From: JAJDXW01 sp965202895
GTDB lineage: Bacteria; Pseudomonadota; Gammaproteobacteria; HK1
Length of the DNA stretch: 64,000 nucleotides
Reading direction: 5' to 3'
Assembly: GCA_965202895.1 (NCBI GenBank)
Contig: OZ241901.1
Location: forward strand, 434,001 to 498,000
A program made the translations under genes and the position numbers. Below, piece after piece: positions 41,867-52,985 of the stretch. The notes below the pieces were generated by a model. It did not search any database, was not told where the DNA came from, and worked only from the letters and a program-made list of their open reading frames with translations. Every line of letters begins with the position of its first letter. Position 1 is the first letter of the stretch.

Positions 41867-42143
41867 CAGGGCTTTTTCACGCTGACCGACTCGCGGCCTG
41901 GTGTGGACGCCCACCGCTCTTTCCGGGGACGACGGGTCCTCGGAACGCTCGTGTCCCGCCCGCAAGTGAGACGGCAGGACCGCCACGGGTCGATGCGGGC
42001 GAGACACCCGCGCGCTCCCGGGCGCGCCGTCCCCCGGAGGCGCTGCCCCCCGGACGCGCCGTTCCCAGGACCTTCGCCGCTCCGATTCGACCGAGCCGGG
42101 CTCGCCCGCGCGAACCGGGTCCGCAGGGTGAAACGATCCCGCA
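41867..42143 (-). mobile_element. MITE-like element family C, copy 4 (loop state I)
   Basis: About 277 bp, reverse orientation. The plus-strand left end is GCAGGGCTTTTTCACGCTG and the complement of the right end is GCGGGATCGTTTCACCCTG. Flanks GCCGCGGG (41859-41866) and AGCGCGGG (42144-42151) agree at 6 of 8 positions, a possible decayed target duplication. The outer arm on one side is expanded by extra GC-rich sequence (about 42010-42060). It lies between the glnA start and the 3' end of the acyl-CoA synthetase gene. Confidence 0.8.
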
Positions 42144-42178
42144 GCGCGGGGCGCCGCATCGGCCGGCCCCGGCCGGAG

Positions 42179-43804
42179 CTAGCCGCCGACCGCCTCCGCG
42201 CGGAGCTTGAACTTCTGGATCTTGCCCGTCGAGGTCTTCGGAAGCTCGCCGAAGATCACCGTCTTCGGGCACTTGAAGCGGGCGAGGCGGCCGCGGCACC
42301 AGTCGATGATCTCGCGCTCGGTCGCCGCCGCCCCCGGCCGCAGGGTCACGAAAGCGCAGGGGGTCTCGCCCCAGTGGTCGTCGGGCTTCGCGACGACCGC
42401 CGCCTCGAGCACCGCGGGGTGGCGGTACAGGCAGTCCTCCACCTCGATCGACGAGATGTTCTCGCCCCCCGAGATGATGATGTCCTTGGACCGGTCCTTG
42501 AGCTGGACGTAGCCGTCCGGATGGGTGACCCCGAGGTCCCCGGAATGGAACCACCCGCCCGCGAACGCTTCGCGGGTCGCGTCGGGGTTCTTGAGATAGC
42601 CCTTCATGACGATGTTGCCGCGCATCATCACCTCGCCCATCGTCTCTCCGTCCGCGGGAACCGGGGTCATGGTGCCGGGGTCCATCACCGCAAGGCCGTC
42701 GAGGGCGTGGTACCGCACGCCCTGGCGCGACTTGATCGCGGCCCGCTCGCTCGCCGGGCGTTCGTCCCACTCGGGCTTCCAGGAGCAGATCACGGAGGGG
42801 CCGTAGGTCTCGGTGAGCCCGTAGACGTGGGTGATCCGGAACCCGCTCGCCTCCATCCCCTCGAGCACCGCGGCGGGGGGCGCCGCGCCCGCGGTCATCA
42901 CCTCCACCGTGCGGTCGAAGGCCCGCCGGTCCTCCTCCGGGGCGTTCAGGATGAAGTTGAGGACGATGGGCGCCCCGCAGAAGTGGGTCACCCCTTCGTC
43001 GGCGATCGCGGCGTAGATCGACTTCGCGTCCACCCGGCGCAGGCACACCCCCGTACCCGCGACCGCCGCGAGGGTCCAGGGGAAGCACCATCCGTTGCAG
43101 TGGAACATCGGCAGGGTCCAGAGGTAGACCGGGTGGTGGGCCATGTTCCAGGCGACCGCGTTCGTCAGCGCGTTGACGTACGCGCCGCGGTGTGCGTAGA
43201 CCACACCCTTCGGGTTGCCGGTGGTGCCGGAGGTGTAGTTGAGGGCGAGCGCGTCCCATTCGTCGTTCGGCCCCGGCCAGGCGAAATCCGGATCGCCGTC
43301 CTCGAGGAACCCCTCGTACTCGACGCCGCCGAGCCGCTCGCCGCCCACCGCGTCGGGGTCGTCGACGTCGATGACGAGGGGCCGGCGGCCGAGCTTCGCG
43401 AGGGCCGGGCCGACGGTCGGCGAGAGCTCGCGGTCGGTGATGATCGCCTTCGCCTCGCCGTGCTCGAGGATGAAGGCCACCGTGCTCGCGTCGAGCCGGG
43501 TGTTGATGGTGTTGACCACCGCCCCCAGCATCGGCACGGCGAGGGTCGCCTCGTAGGCGGCGGGGACGTTGGGGGCCATAACGGAGACCGTGTCGCCGCG
43601 GCCGATCCCGCGCGCGGCGAGGCTCGCGGCGAGGCGGCGGCAGCGGGCGCAGGTCTCCGCCCACGTGTAACGCCGGCTCCCGTGCACCAGGGACGTGCGA
43701 TCGGGATAGACGGAGGCGCTTCGTTCGAGGAAGCCGATCGGGGTGAGCGGGGCGTAGTTCGCGGGGTTCGCGTCGAGGTCGATTTCGTAAGGGTTCATGC
43801 TCAT
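42179..43804 (-). CDS. Acyl-CoA synthetase (DmdB-like medium-chain AMP-forming ligase)
   Basis: A 541-residue ANL-superfamily ligase activating a carboxylic acid to its CoA thioester through an acyl-AMP. The P-loop is NYTSGTTGNPKGVVYAHRGA. Later motifs are VYGLTETYGPS, GWFHSGDLGVTHPDGYVQL and DRSKDIIISGGENISSIEVE, and the catalytic lysine lies in KTSTGKIQKFKLR. Overall layout, including the LWTLPMFHCNGWCFPW segment, resembles the methylmercaptopropionate and medium-chain acyl-CoA ligase group. The true acid is unknown. No beta-oxidation genes are adjacent, so it is probably a monocistronic gene ending 36 bp before the repeat. Confidence 0.9.
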   Translation of the reverse strand: MSMNPYEIDLDANPANYAPLTPIGFLERSASVYPDRTSLVHGSRRYTWAETCARCRRLAASLAARGIGRGDTVSVMAPNVPAAYEATLAVPMLGAVVNTINTRLDASTVAFILEHGEAKAIITDRELSPTVGPALAKLGRRPLVIDVDDPDAVGGERLGGVEYEGFLEDGDPDFAWPGPNDEWDALALNYTSGTTGNPKGVVYAHRGAYVNALTNAVAWNMAHHPVYLWTLPMFHCNGWCFPWTLAAVAGTGVCLRRVDAKSIYAAIADEGVTHFCGAPIVLNFILNAPEEDRRAFDRTVEVMTAGAAPPAAVLEGMEASGFRITHVYGLTETYGPSVICSWKPEWDERPASERAAIKSRQGVRYHALDGLAVMDPGTMTPVPADGETMGEVMMRGNIVMKGYLKNPDATREAFAGGWFHSGDLGVTHPDGYVQLKDRSKDIIISGGENISSIEVEDCLYRHPAVLEAAVVAKPDDHWGETPCAFVTLRPGAAATEREIIDWCRGRLARFKCPKTVIFGELPKTSTGKIQKFKLRAEAVGG

Positions 43805-43985
43805 CGATCGTTCTCTGGGGTCGGGTTCTTCACCTGGGCATCCGGCGCCGCGCGGCGCGGCCGTCGTGCCCCGTTCGCGGGCTGGCGGCCCGTTGCGCCC
43901 CGGCGCGGGCGGGGTCCGGTCGGGCGCCTTTCGCCAATGTACGGCAGCATGGCGTATGTGTCTATTCGTGTGCTAGCCTCGGCCC

Positions 43986-44225
43986 ATGCGTATACACATC
44001 ACGTTGGATGACGAGCTCGTCGTCGAGCTCGACCGGCGGGCCGGCGCCCGGCGCCGCAGCGCGTTCGTCGCGGAGTTGATCGCGCGCGGCCTCGAAGACG
44101 AACGGCGTTGGGACGAGATCGAATCCGCCTTGGGCAGTCTGCCCGATACCGGGCACGATTGGGACCACGATCCCGGCGCGTGGGTGCGCCGGCAGCGGCG
44201 CGGCGATACCCATCGTTCGGGCTGA
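43986..44225 (+). CDS. Ribbon-helix-helix type antitoxin
   Basis: A 79-residue protein whose first 45 residues form a ribbon-helix-helix-like region, MRIHITLDDELVVELDRRAG then RRRSAFVAELIARGLEDERR. An acidic tail (ALGSLPDTGHDWDHDPGAW) may block the toxin. It is followed two bases later by a PIN-domain gene. ATGTGT upstream and ACACAT at the start of the gene form a weak inverted repeat around the promoter area. Confidence 0.83.
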   Translation: MRIHITLDDELVVELDRRAGARRRSAFVAELIARGLEDERRWDEIESALGSLPDTGHDWDHDPGAWVRRQRRGDTHRSG

Positions 44226-44227
44226 CG

Positions 44228-44620
44228 ATGGCTCGACTGCTCCTCGACTCGACGGTATTGATCGACGCGCTGCGCGGCCGGGCCTCGGCCGGCCGCGTGG
44301 CGAACCTTCGCCGCACGGGTACGGAGCCTTGGGTCTGCGTCATCTCGGTGGAGGAAATATGGCGCGGGCTGCGTCCCGGCGAAGAGTCGAGCGCCGAGCG
44401 CCTGTTCAACGGGCTGCGGCTTGCACCGCTCGGGGTCGCGGAAGGGATCCGGGCGGGCTCCTGGCGGAGGACGTTCGCCGAGCGCGGCGTCACCCTCCAC
44501 CAGGCCGACTGCCTGATCGCGGCTGCCGCCACCGGGATCGGCGCCGCGCTCGCGACGGCGAACGTGCGGGACTTCCCCATGCCGGAGATCGACGTTCGAC
44601 ACTGGCCGGCCGGATCGTGA
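44228..44620 (+). CDS. PIN-domain toxin (VapC-like)
   Basis: A 130-residue PIN ribonuclease with D7 in LLLDSTVLIDALRG, E42/E43 in ISVEEIWRGL, D94 in LHQADCLIAAAA and D115 in ATANVRDFPM. All catalytic acids are present. It starts two bases after the antitoxin stop. It is the third PIN toxin in this window and differs from the other two in antitoxin type, so these loci are not recent copies of one another. RNA target unknown. Confidence 0.87.
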   Translation: MARLLLDSTVLIDALRGRASAGRVANLRRTGTEPWVCVISVEEIWRGLRPGEESSAERLFNGLRLAPLGVAEGIRAGSWRRTFAERGVTLHQADCLIAAAATGIGAALATANVRDFPMPEIDVRHWPAGS

Positions 44621-44917
44621 CGGCCCGGAGCCGTCTCTCGGTGCGCGGGGGGAATTCCGCCGCTCGGCGACGCCGTGACCCGTCGCCGGCCGCGGCCTGC
44701 TCCCGGCGGATCGAACCGCCCGGCGGTGCGAGCGCGAAGCGAGCTTCCCGGGGATGAACCCGACGAATGGTGCAATGGGCGTGTCCCGGTCCGGCACGTC
44801 GAGCAGCTCCCACAGCGTCCACACCTCGGGGCAGACCGGCCGGATGACCGGCCCGATTGTCCCCGGGGTCTCCAGCCTTCATCATGAAAGCCGGAACGCG
44901 GCCGCGTGGATTCGAGC
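44621..44917. other. 297 bp without a convincing gene
   Basis: Minus-strand frames contain short stretches such as VWTLWELLDVPDRDTPIAPF that look protein-like, but no start, ribosome-binding site or family match could be established. It may be a worn gene remnant. Confidence 0.4.
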
Positions 44918-46894
<1,977 letters not shown>

Positions 46895-46898
46895 GGGA

Positions 46899-47606
46899 AT
46901 GGAGACACGCGGGAACCGGCCGGACCCGCGCCGCGCCGCGCCGGCCGCTTCGGCGGCCTCGGGGCGGACGGTGCCGGTGACCGTCACCTACCTCGAGATG
47001 ACGTCGCCGGACCAGCGGGTGTCGGCGCCCGGACGGGCGGAGCCGACCGCGATCCTCCGCGCCCACCGCCCCACGATCTCGTTCTACCGCTACCTCTACG
47101 ACACGGTCGGCGCCGACTGGAACTGGTTCATGCGCCGCCGCCTCTCGGACGAGGCGCTCGCCGCGATCCTCCACGACGACCGGGTGGAGGTGTTCGTGCT
47201 CTACGTCCGCGGGACGCCCGCCGGCTACGTGGAGCTCGACCGGCGGGTGGAAGGGGAGGTCGAGATCGCCTATTTCGGCCTGATTCCGGAGTACGTGGGA
47301 CGGGGCTTCGGCGGGTTTCTGCTCGACTGGGGGCTGGCGCGGGCGTGGGGATACCGGCCGCGCCGGGTCTGGCTCCATACGTGCTCGCTCGACCACCCGC
47401 GGGCGCTCGGCGTCTACCAGCGCGCGGGCCTCGTGGTGTACCGCCGGGAGGTGGAGCACGAGCCGGTGGAGCACCTGCTCTTCCTCCCCCCGGACGCGGG
47501 CGAGGAGGCCGCGGCGCCCGGGGCGGCGGCCGGCCGCGGCGGGGACCGGGAGACGGGCGCGGGACGACCGGGCGCCGGGAACGGGAAGCAGGGGAAGGAG
47601 ACATGA
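46899..47606 (+). CDS. GNAT family N-acetyltransferase
   Basis: A 235-residue GCN5-related acetyltransferase. The acetyl-CoA binding core is YFGLIPEYVGRGFGGFLLDW, with the later NxxA-like region SLDHPRALGVYQRAGLVVYR. The residues before TVTYLEMTSPDQ and after LLFLPPD are low-complexity, so the true start may be a later GTG. The start follows the acetoacetyl-CoA synthetase stop by four bases, and its stop overlaps the aminotransferase start (ATGA). Substrate unknown; the coupling suggests work on an amine or amino acid related to the aminotransferase reaction. Confidence 0.87.
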   Translation: METRGNRPDPRRAAPAASAASGRTVPVTVTYLEMTSPDQRVSAPGRAEPTAILRAHRPTISFYRYLYDTVGADWNWFMRRRLSDEALAAILHDDRVEVFVLYVRGTPAGYVELDRRVEGEVEIAYFGLIPEYVGRGFGGFLLDWGLARAWGYRPRRVWLHTCSLDHPRALGVYQRAGLVVYRREVEHEPVEHLLFLPPDAGEEAAAPGAAAGRGGDRETGAGRPGAGNGKQGKET

Positions 47607-48877
47607 ACCTTTCGGCCTTCGGGCGGCGGCTCACGGGCGAATCGGGCACGCGCTCGCTCATGGACGACCTCGGCGAGATCGCCGCCGCCGCCGGCGGCAT
47701 CGTGAACCTCGGGGGCGGGAACCCGAGCCTCATTCCGGCCGCGGAGATGGTGTTCCGGATCCGGATGCAGGCCCTCATGCAGCGCGGCGGCGCGTTCGAG
47801 CGGGCGATCGGGACCTACGCCGCCCCGGAGGGAGAGCGGGGCTTCGCCCGCGCCCTCGCCGGCCTCCTCCGCCGCGAGCAGGGCTGGGACGTGACCGAGC
47901 GCAACGTCGCCCTCACCAACGGCAGCCAGTCCGCGTTCGTCGCGCTGTTCAACCTGCTCGCCGGGCCGGCCCCCCCGGGCCGCGAGGGGCCGCGCGCCCC
48001 CCGCATCCTGCTCCCGCTCTCGCCCGAGTACATCGGGTACGCCGACGTCGGGCTCAGTCCCGGCCTGCTCACCGCCTGCCGCTCGACGATCACCGAGCTC
48101 GGGGACATGCTGTTCAAGTACGGGGTGGACTTCGAGGGCGTGGAGGCCGTCGAGGACGTCGCCGCGATCTGCGTGTCGCGGCCCACCAACCCCACCGGCA
48201 ACGTGGTGACCGACGGGGAGCTCGCCCGGCTCGGAGCCATCGCCCGCGCCCGCGGCGTGCCGCTCATCGTCGACAACGCCTACGGGCTGCCCTTCCCCGG
48301 CATCGTGTTCGGCGACGCGGCCCCGTTCTGGGACGACGACACCGTCCTTTGCATGAGCCTCTCGAAGCTCGGCCTGCCCGGGCTTCGCACCGGGATCGTG
48401 ATCGCGAACGAGGAGCTCATCGCCGCCCTCGCGGCGGTCAACGCCGTCTTCTGCCTGGCCCCGGGAAGCCTCGGACCGGCGCTCGCCGCCGACCTCGTCG
48501 AGAGCGGCGAAGTGCTCGCGCTCGCCCGCGACGTCATCCGGCCCCACTACGCGGAGCGGGCGGAGCGCGCCGTCGGCCTGCTGCGCGAGGGCCTCGAAGG
48601 CTGCGAGGTCCGCATCCACAAGCCGGAAGGCGCGTTCTTCCTGTGGCTGTGGATGCCGGGGCTCCCGATCACCAACGCGGTGCTCTACGAGCGGCTCAAG
48701 GCGCGCGGGGTCGTCGTCGTCTCCGGTCAGCACTTCTTCCCGGGGCTCGAGGACGACGACTGGCCGCACAAGCACGAGTGCATCCGCATCAGCTACGCCG
48801 ACGACTGGAGCCGGGTCGAGCGGGGCCTCGCGGTGATCGTCGAGGAGGTGCGCCGCGCTCGCGACGACGGCGGCTGA
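47603..48877 (+). CDS. Class I/II aminotransferase, AvtA-like (valine--pyruvate type)
   Basis: A 424-residue PLP-dependent aminotransferase close to AvtA. The N-terminal GTRSLMDDLGEIAAAAGGIV and NLGGGNPSLIPAAEMVF are typical of AvtA, as are LTNGSQSAFVALFNLLAG, VSRPTNPTGNVVTDGEL and VDNAYGLPFPG. The Schiff-base lysine is K255 in SLSKLGLPGLRTGIVIA. The start has AAGGAG nearby and overlaps the GNAT stop. AvtA exchanges amino groups between valine and pyruvate; the exact partner acids are uncertain here. Confidence 0.93.
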   Translation: MNLSAFGRRLTGESGTRSLMDDLGEIAAAAGGIVNLGGGNPSLIPAAEMVFRIRMQALMQRGGAFERAIGTYAAPEGERGFARALAGLLRREQGWDVTERNVALTNGSQSAFVALFNLLAGPAPPGREGPRAPRILLPLSPEYIGYADVGLSPGLLTACRSTITELGDMLFKYGVDFEGVEAVEDVAAICVSRPTNPTGNVVTDGELARLGAIARARGVPLIVDNAYGLPFPGIVFGDAAPFWDDDTVLCMSLSKLGLPGLRTGIVIANEELIAALAAVNAVFCLAPGSLGPALAADLVESGEVLALARDVIRPHYAERAERAVGLLREGLEGCEVRIHKPEGAFFLWLWMPGLPITNAVLYERLKARGVVVVSGQHFFPGLEDDDWPHKHECIRISYADDWSRVERGLAVIVEEVRRARDDGG

Positions 48878-48924
48878 CCGGCCGTCCGTCCCGGCCATCC
48901 GCCTACCCGGCCGGCCCGTTCGTT

Positions 48925-49413
48925 TCAAGCGGCGGCGTGCGGCGGGAGGGCCTGCGCCAAGTTGCGTGGCCGGCCGCAGCGGGCGACCTTGATGCTGACA
49001 TCGACGCCCTGGATGCGAACTTTGGCCCGATTCAGATCCTTGAGCTGTTTCGGATGCAAACCCCGGCCGTGGAACAGGATGGGGCGGAAGGTCGGAGCGG
49101 GGGTGTTCGAGACGATGCCCGCCGCGAACTCCGCTCCGGCCTGGAGCTGTTCGGCCACCTGGGATGCGTCGGCATCCCCGCTCTCGAGCTCCACGGGAAC
49201 GATGACGAGGACGCTTCCGGCCGTTTGAAGGAAGAGAACGAAATCGCACCGTCGGCCCGCCATTCTTCGGCTGGCGAACACCCTCTCGGTATCCACGATG
49301 ACACGTGAAGATGGAACACCGGTCATGTATGCCCGGCATCCGTCCCTGCTGCACGACCGGCTGAGATTCTCCTCACCCATCTCTCGTTCGATATCAGCGA
49401 GTGTCCTGTTCAC
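48925..49413 (-). CDS. Small PD-(D/E)XK nuclease-like protein, partner of the decayed ATPase
   Basis: A 162-residue protein from GTG 49413, overlapping the ATPase 3' end by 20 bp. The segment RRCDFVLFLQ followed by VIVPVELESGDADASQVAEQ has the spacing of a PD-(D/E)XK nuclease core, where one would expect VELKSG; the lysine position is Glu here. DGCRAYMTGVPSSRVIVDTE at the N-terminus and FRPILFHGRGLHPKQLKDLN near the end are further landmarks. An AAA ATPase followed by a small nuclease is a common defence arrangement, so this may be a relic of one. The fold assignment is by eye only. Confidence 0.6.
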   Translation of the reverse strand: MNRTLADIEREMGEENLSRSCSRDGCRAYMTGVPSSRVIVDTERVFASRRMAGRRCDFVLFLQTAGSVLVIVPVELESGDADASQVAEQLQAGAEFAAGIVSNTPAPTFRPILFHGRGLHPKQLKDLNRAKVRIQGVDVSIKVARCGRPRNLAQALPPHAAA

Positions 49414-50189
49414 GCTTGTTCCTCTCCGCCTCCGCAAGCTGGTTCTGCAGCTCCGCGGAACGGTTGTAGAGCGCTTCCGCGACCTCCTCGTAGTCCCTCG
49501 GCTCCACGCCTTCCACCCGGTCGAACGGGATTTCTTCGATCCTCGAGCCAGCGGCTTCCATCTCGCGGCTGAACAACCAGATCCCGACCTCATGCGGGCT
49601 CAGCCAGGCGGGAAGGACATCCCGCCCGGAGGATTCTCCCGGCGGCTTGCCCATTTCTCCTTCACGCATCAGGTTCGCGATCTCCCGGAGCAACCAGTCG
49701 CTATGGGTCGTCACCACCACCCGCACCCCGGCTCGAACCAGGCGAGCCAGGGTCATGGCCATCCGGGTCTGGGCGGCCGGATGCAGATGGGCTTCCGGCT
49801 CTTCGATGATGAGCGTATCCCCGGGGCTGACGACCCCGCGCAGGAACAGTACCACCGGCGCCAGCTCGGAGACCATCGACGAGGCGCGGGTAAGGCGAAT
49901 TTCCTGCTCCGTCTCCTTCGCGCGATAGACGAATTCAGGATATCCCCCCGCCGAGGACCTGATCGTCAGTATCCGACCCGCGAGGATCTCCCTCTCCAGC
50001 GCGCCCGCCATCTCGGCCATTCGTTCGGAACCGATTTCGTCTTCGTCGAACAGGATGAGCCGTTGCATGAAGTCGGCCACCCCTCCCGAAAAGGCGGGGA
50101 TCTGCACCGAAGTTCCGAACCTCGATCCGGACGTCCGGATGCCGGAGCTCCGCCGTGTCCGCCGCTTCGGTCGTCCCAGGGCTGCTCAT
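49394..50189 (-). pseudogene. AAA family ATPase with internal deletion (Walker A lost)
   Basis: The C-terminal 237 residues are a good ABC/OLD-like AAA ATPase half, with the Walker B region GDTLIIEEPEAHLHPAAQTR, the switch VVVTTHSDWLLREIANLM and a helical tail. The N-terminal fragment from ATG 50189, AELRHPDVRIEVRNFG, is the usual opening of such proteins, but it is in another frame and joins almost directly to QIPAFSGGVADFMQRLILFD near 50100. About 100 or more codons, including the P-loop, are absent. The protein cannot bind ATP normally. The downstream nuclease-like gene probably belonged to the same system. Confidence 0.72.
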
Positions 50190-50479
50190 TGCGATTTCTC
50201 CGGATGGTTTGTCCGCCCGTGGCCGGATGCGCTCGATGATCGGCGAGATTGCCGGATCGGAGGTTCGACCCGCATCGGCGTCTCGGGGTCGGGGCGTCCG
50301 CGGACATTATCGCTCGACCCCTCCCCTCATGTCAGTGCTCTCTCGTGCATCTCGCGGGGAGCCCCCGCGCGGCGCGCTGCGGTGACCGCATCCGTGGATC
50401 GGGTGGTTCGCGGGCGGCCGTCCCGAGGCTGGCTCCGGAGGCCGCCGGCTACAATGCGCGGCCTTCCGCGGGGCCGCCG

Positions 50480-52393
50480 ATGATCCAGCTCACGAACGTC
50501 ACCCTCAAGCGAGGCGGGGCGTCCCTGTTCACGGGGCTCGACCTCACCTTGCACGCGGGCCGGCGGGCCGGGGTCGTGGGGCGGAACGGGGTCGGCAAGA
50601 CGAGCCTCTTCCTCCTCCTTCGCGGCCGCCTGCTTCCCGAGGAAGGCGACGTCCGCGTGCCCGGGAGCTGGACCATCGCCCATCTCGCCCAGGAGACGGA
50701 GGCGAGTCCGGCGACCGCCCTCGACTGGACGATGGACGGGGACCGGCCGCTCCGCGCGGTGCAGCGCCGCATCGAGGCGGCCGGGGCGAGCGGCGACGAC
50801 GGACGGCTCGCCGCGCTCTACGCGGAGCTCGAGGCCATCGACGGGTATGCCGCGGAGGCGCGGGCGGGGCGGATCCTGCACGGCCTCGGGTTCGACCCGG
50901 ACGACTTCTCCCGTCCGGTGTCGGACTTCTCGGGCGGCTGGCGGATCCGGCTCGACCTTGCGCGGGCCCTCATGTGCCGCTCCGATCTGCTGCTCCTCGA
51001 CGAGCCGACCAACCACCTCGATCTCGACGCGGTGACGTGGCTCGAACAGTGGCTCGTGCGCCGCGACGGCACGGCCCTCCTCATCTCCCACGACCGCGAC
51101 TTCCTCGACCGGACCGCGACCGACATCGTCCACCTCGAGGCCGGGCGGGCCCGGGCCTACCGCGGCGGATACTCCTCGTTCGAGCGCCAGCGAAGCGAGC
51201 GCCTCGCGCGCGAGCGGACGGCCTTCGAGAAGCAGCAGCGGCGGGTGCGCGAGGTCCGGGCGTTCGTCGCCCGGTTCGGGGCCAAGGCGAGCAAGGCCCG
51301 GCAGGCGCGAAGCCGCCGGAAGGAGCTGGAGCGGCTCGCCCTCGCCGCCCCCGCCCACACCGACTCCCCCTACCGGTTCTCCTTCCCGAACCCGGAGCGG
51401 ATGTCGGATCCCCTGCTGCTCCTCGAGGACGCGAGCTTCGGATACGGCGGGGAGCCGGTGCTCGCGGGCGTGCGCCTCACCCTCCGGCCCGGCGCGCGGA
51501 TCGGGCTGCTCGGCCGCAACGGGGCCGGGAAGTCGACCCTGATGCGGGGCATCGCGGGCGAGCTTTCCGCCGTGGCGGGAGAGGTCGAACGCGGGCGGAA
51601 CGCCCCGGTCGGGTACTTCGCCCAGCACACCCTGGAGACCATCGACCCCGCGAAGAGCCCCATGGACCAGCTCGCCGAGGCGGACCCGAAGGCGCCCGGC
51701 CAGGCCATGCGCGACTACCTCGGCGGATGGGGGTTCTCGGGCGATGCGGCGTTCGGGCGCTCGGGGCTCCTCTCGGGGGGCGAGAAGGCCCGGCTCGCCC
51801 TCGCCCTCATCGCCTGGCGAAGGCCCGCCGTCCTGCTCCTCGACGAGCCGACGAACCATCTCGACCTCGACATGCGCCACGCCCTCACGGTGGCCCTCCA
51901 GTCGTATGGGGGGGCGCTCGTCGTGGTGTCCCACGACCGCCGCCTCCTCGGGAGCACCGTGGACGAGCTGCGGCTGGTCGCGGAGGGCCGGGTCGCGCCC
52001 TGGGACGGGACCCTGGACGAATACCGGGACCGGCTCCTCGGTCAGGAGCCGCCCGCGGCGCCCATCGCCTCCGCCGCGCTCACCGTGCCCGCCGAGCCGC
52101 CGGCGACCCGGGACTCGGCGGTCGAACGGCGCCGCGCCGGCGCCAGTGCGCGCGCGCGGCTGAAACCCCTCCGCGACGAGCTCCGCGCGGTCGAGGCGCG
52201 GCTGGCGGACACGCAGTCGAAGCTCGAGTCGGTGACCGCGGTGCTCGCCGACACCGACGCCTACCACCGGCTGAGCGGAGAGGAGGTGGCGGACCTCGTC
52301 TCCCGCCACAAACGCTACCGGGCACGGGTGGAGCGGCTCGAAGAGGAATGGATGGCGGTGAGCGAGAAGCTCGACGCGGCGAGCGCCGCCTGA
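50480..52393 (+). CDS. ABC-F family ATPase (YheS-like)
   Basis: A 637-residue soluble protein with two ABC domains and no membrane segments, as in translation-related ABC-F factors. The first Walker A is GVVGRNGVGKTSLFLLLRG, with signature DFSGGWRIRLDLARAL and Walker B LLLLDEPTNHLDLDAV. The second is GLLGRNGAGKSTLMRGIAG, with LLSGGEKARLALAL. The linker between domains is basic (RREVRAFVARFGAKASKARQ-type). A C-terminal coiled-coil region (EVEARLADTQSKLESV-like) is present. ATG 50480 is chosen because it gives the standard MIQLTNVTLKRGG. Likely role: ribosome-associated relief of stalled translation. It is monocistronic. Confidence 0.93.
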   Translation: MIQLTNVTLKRGGASLFTGLDLTLHAGRRAGVVGRNGVGKTSLFLLLRGRLLPEEGDVRVPGSWTIAHLAQETEASPATALDWTMDGDRPLRAVQRRIEAAGASGDDGRLAALYAELEAIDGYAAEARAGRILHGLGFDPDDFSRPVSDFSGGWRIRLDLARALMCRSDLLLLDEPTNHLDLDAVTWLEQWLVRRDGTALLISHDRDFLDRTATDIVHLEAGRARAYRGGYSSFERQRSERLARERTAFEKQQRRVREVRAFVARFGAKASKARQARSRRKELERLALAAPAHTDSPYRFSFPNPERMSDPLLLLEDASFGYGGEPVLAGVRLTLRPGARIGLLGRNGAGKSTLMRGIAGELSAVAGEVERGRNAPVGYFAQHTLETIDPAKSPMDQLAEADPKAPGQAMRDYLGGWGFSGDAAFGRSGLLSGGEKARLALALIAWRRPAVLLLDEPTNHLDLDMRHALTVALQSYGGALVVVSHDRRLLGSTVDELRLVAEGRVAPWDGTLDEYRDRLLGQEPPAAPIASAALTVPAEPPATRDSAVERRRAGASARARLKPLRDELRAVEARLADTQSKLESVTAVLADTDAYHRLSGEEVADLVSRHKRYRARVERLEEEWMAVSEKLDAASAA

Positions 52394-52483
52394 CTTCCGC
52401 CCGACCGTCCGCCCGTTCGGGACCCGGCGCCGGCCCCGCTCGCCGCATTCGGCCGCGACGGGGGCGGCCCGGGTGGGCAGGTC

Positions 52484-52805
52484 GTCGGCCCATCTCTACC
52501 ACCGTGAGCCTCGATCAGGTGGGACTTGCCCCGAATTTCGCAGCTTTCCGCACGTAACCAGTCGATCGTTCTTCGCGAAGATCGATGCAGGGCCGCAATC
52601 GTCCCGGCACGTCTCTCATCCGCTCGCACTCCTCGATACCGTGCTGATCCGGTACGCCAAGGCCACCGAGAGGTCCCCGCGAGACCGCCGCCCTGTCCCC
52701 AAGAACCCGGTTGGTGTTCGGACGAAGTGCCGCCTGGGATTTCGAAACATCGTAACTATCTGATGTAAAATGATATTGTGTGATATGAAGGAAAAGACGG
52801 GTTGG
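52484..52805 (+). repeat. Dispersed repeat family D, copy 2 (long form)
   Basis: Begins GCCCATCTCTACCACCGTGA, has the GGGACTTGCCCCGAATTTCG block, and ends in an AT-rich CGTAACTATCTGATGTAAAA stretch followed by GATATGAAGG. Both ends match 19646-19810 in reverse, but the middle is about 155 bp longer. The whole gap 52394-52985 shows no gene. Confidence 0.62.
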
Positions 52806-52985
52806 TCGCGAAGGAGGGGTCGTCAGCGACCGGGCATCTGGCGCCGGAGGGGCTGCCTGGCCGGCATGAGTCAGGTACTCGAGCGGAATATCCCGGTCGC
52901 CCTTGGTCGTTCCAGCCCCGGAACAGGGATTTCGACGTGCCTCCGTCACCCGGATATTCCACGCAGATCGGCGCTAGCACCCGAC

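Noticed and set aside
44621..44917. Minus-strand gene with VWTLWELLDVPDRDTPIAPF
   Set aside because: It is protein-like in composition, but no start, family signature or continuous domain was found, so it is left as a possible remnant.
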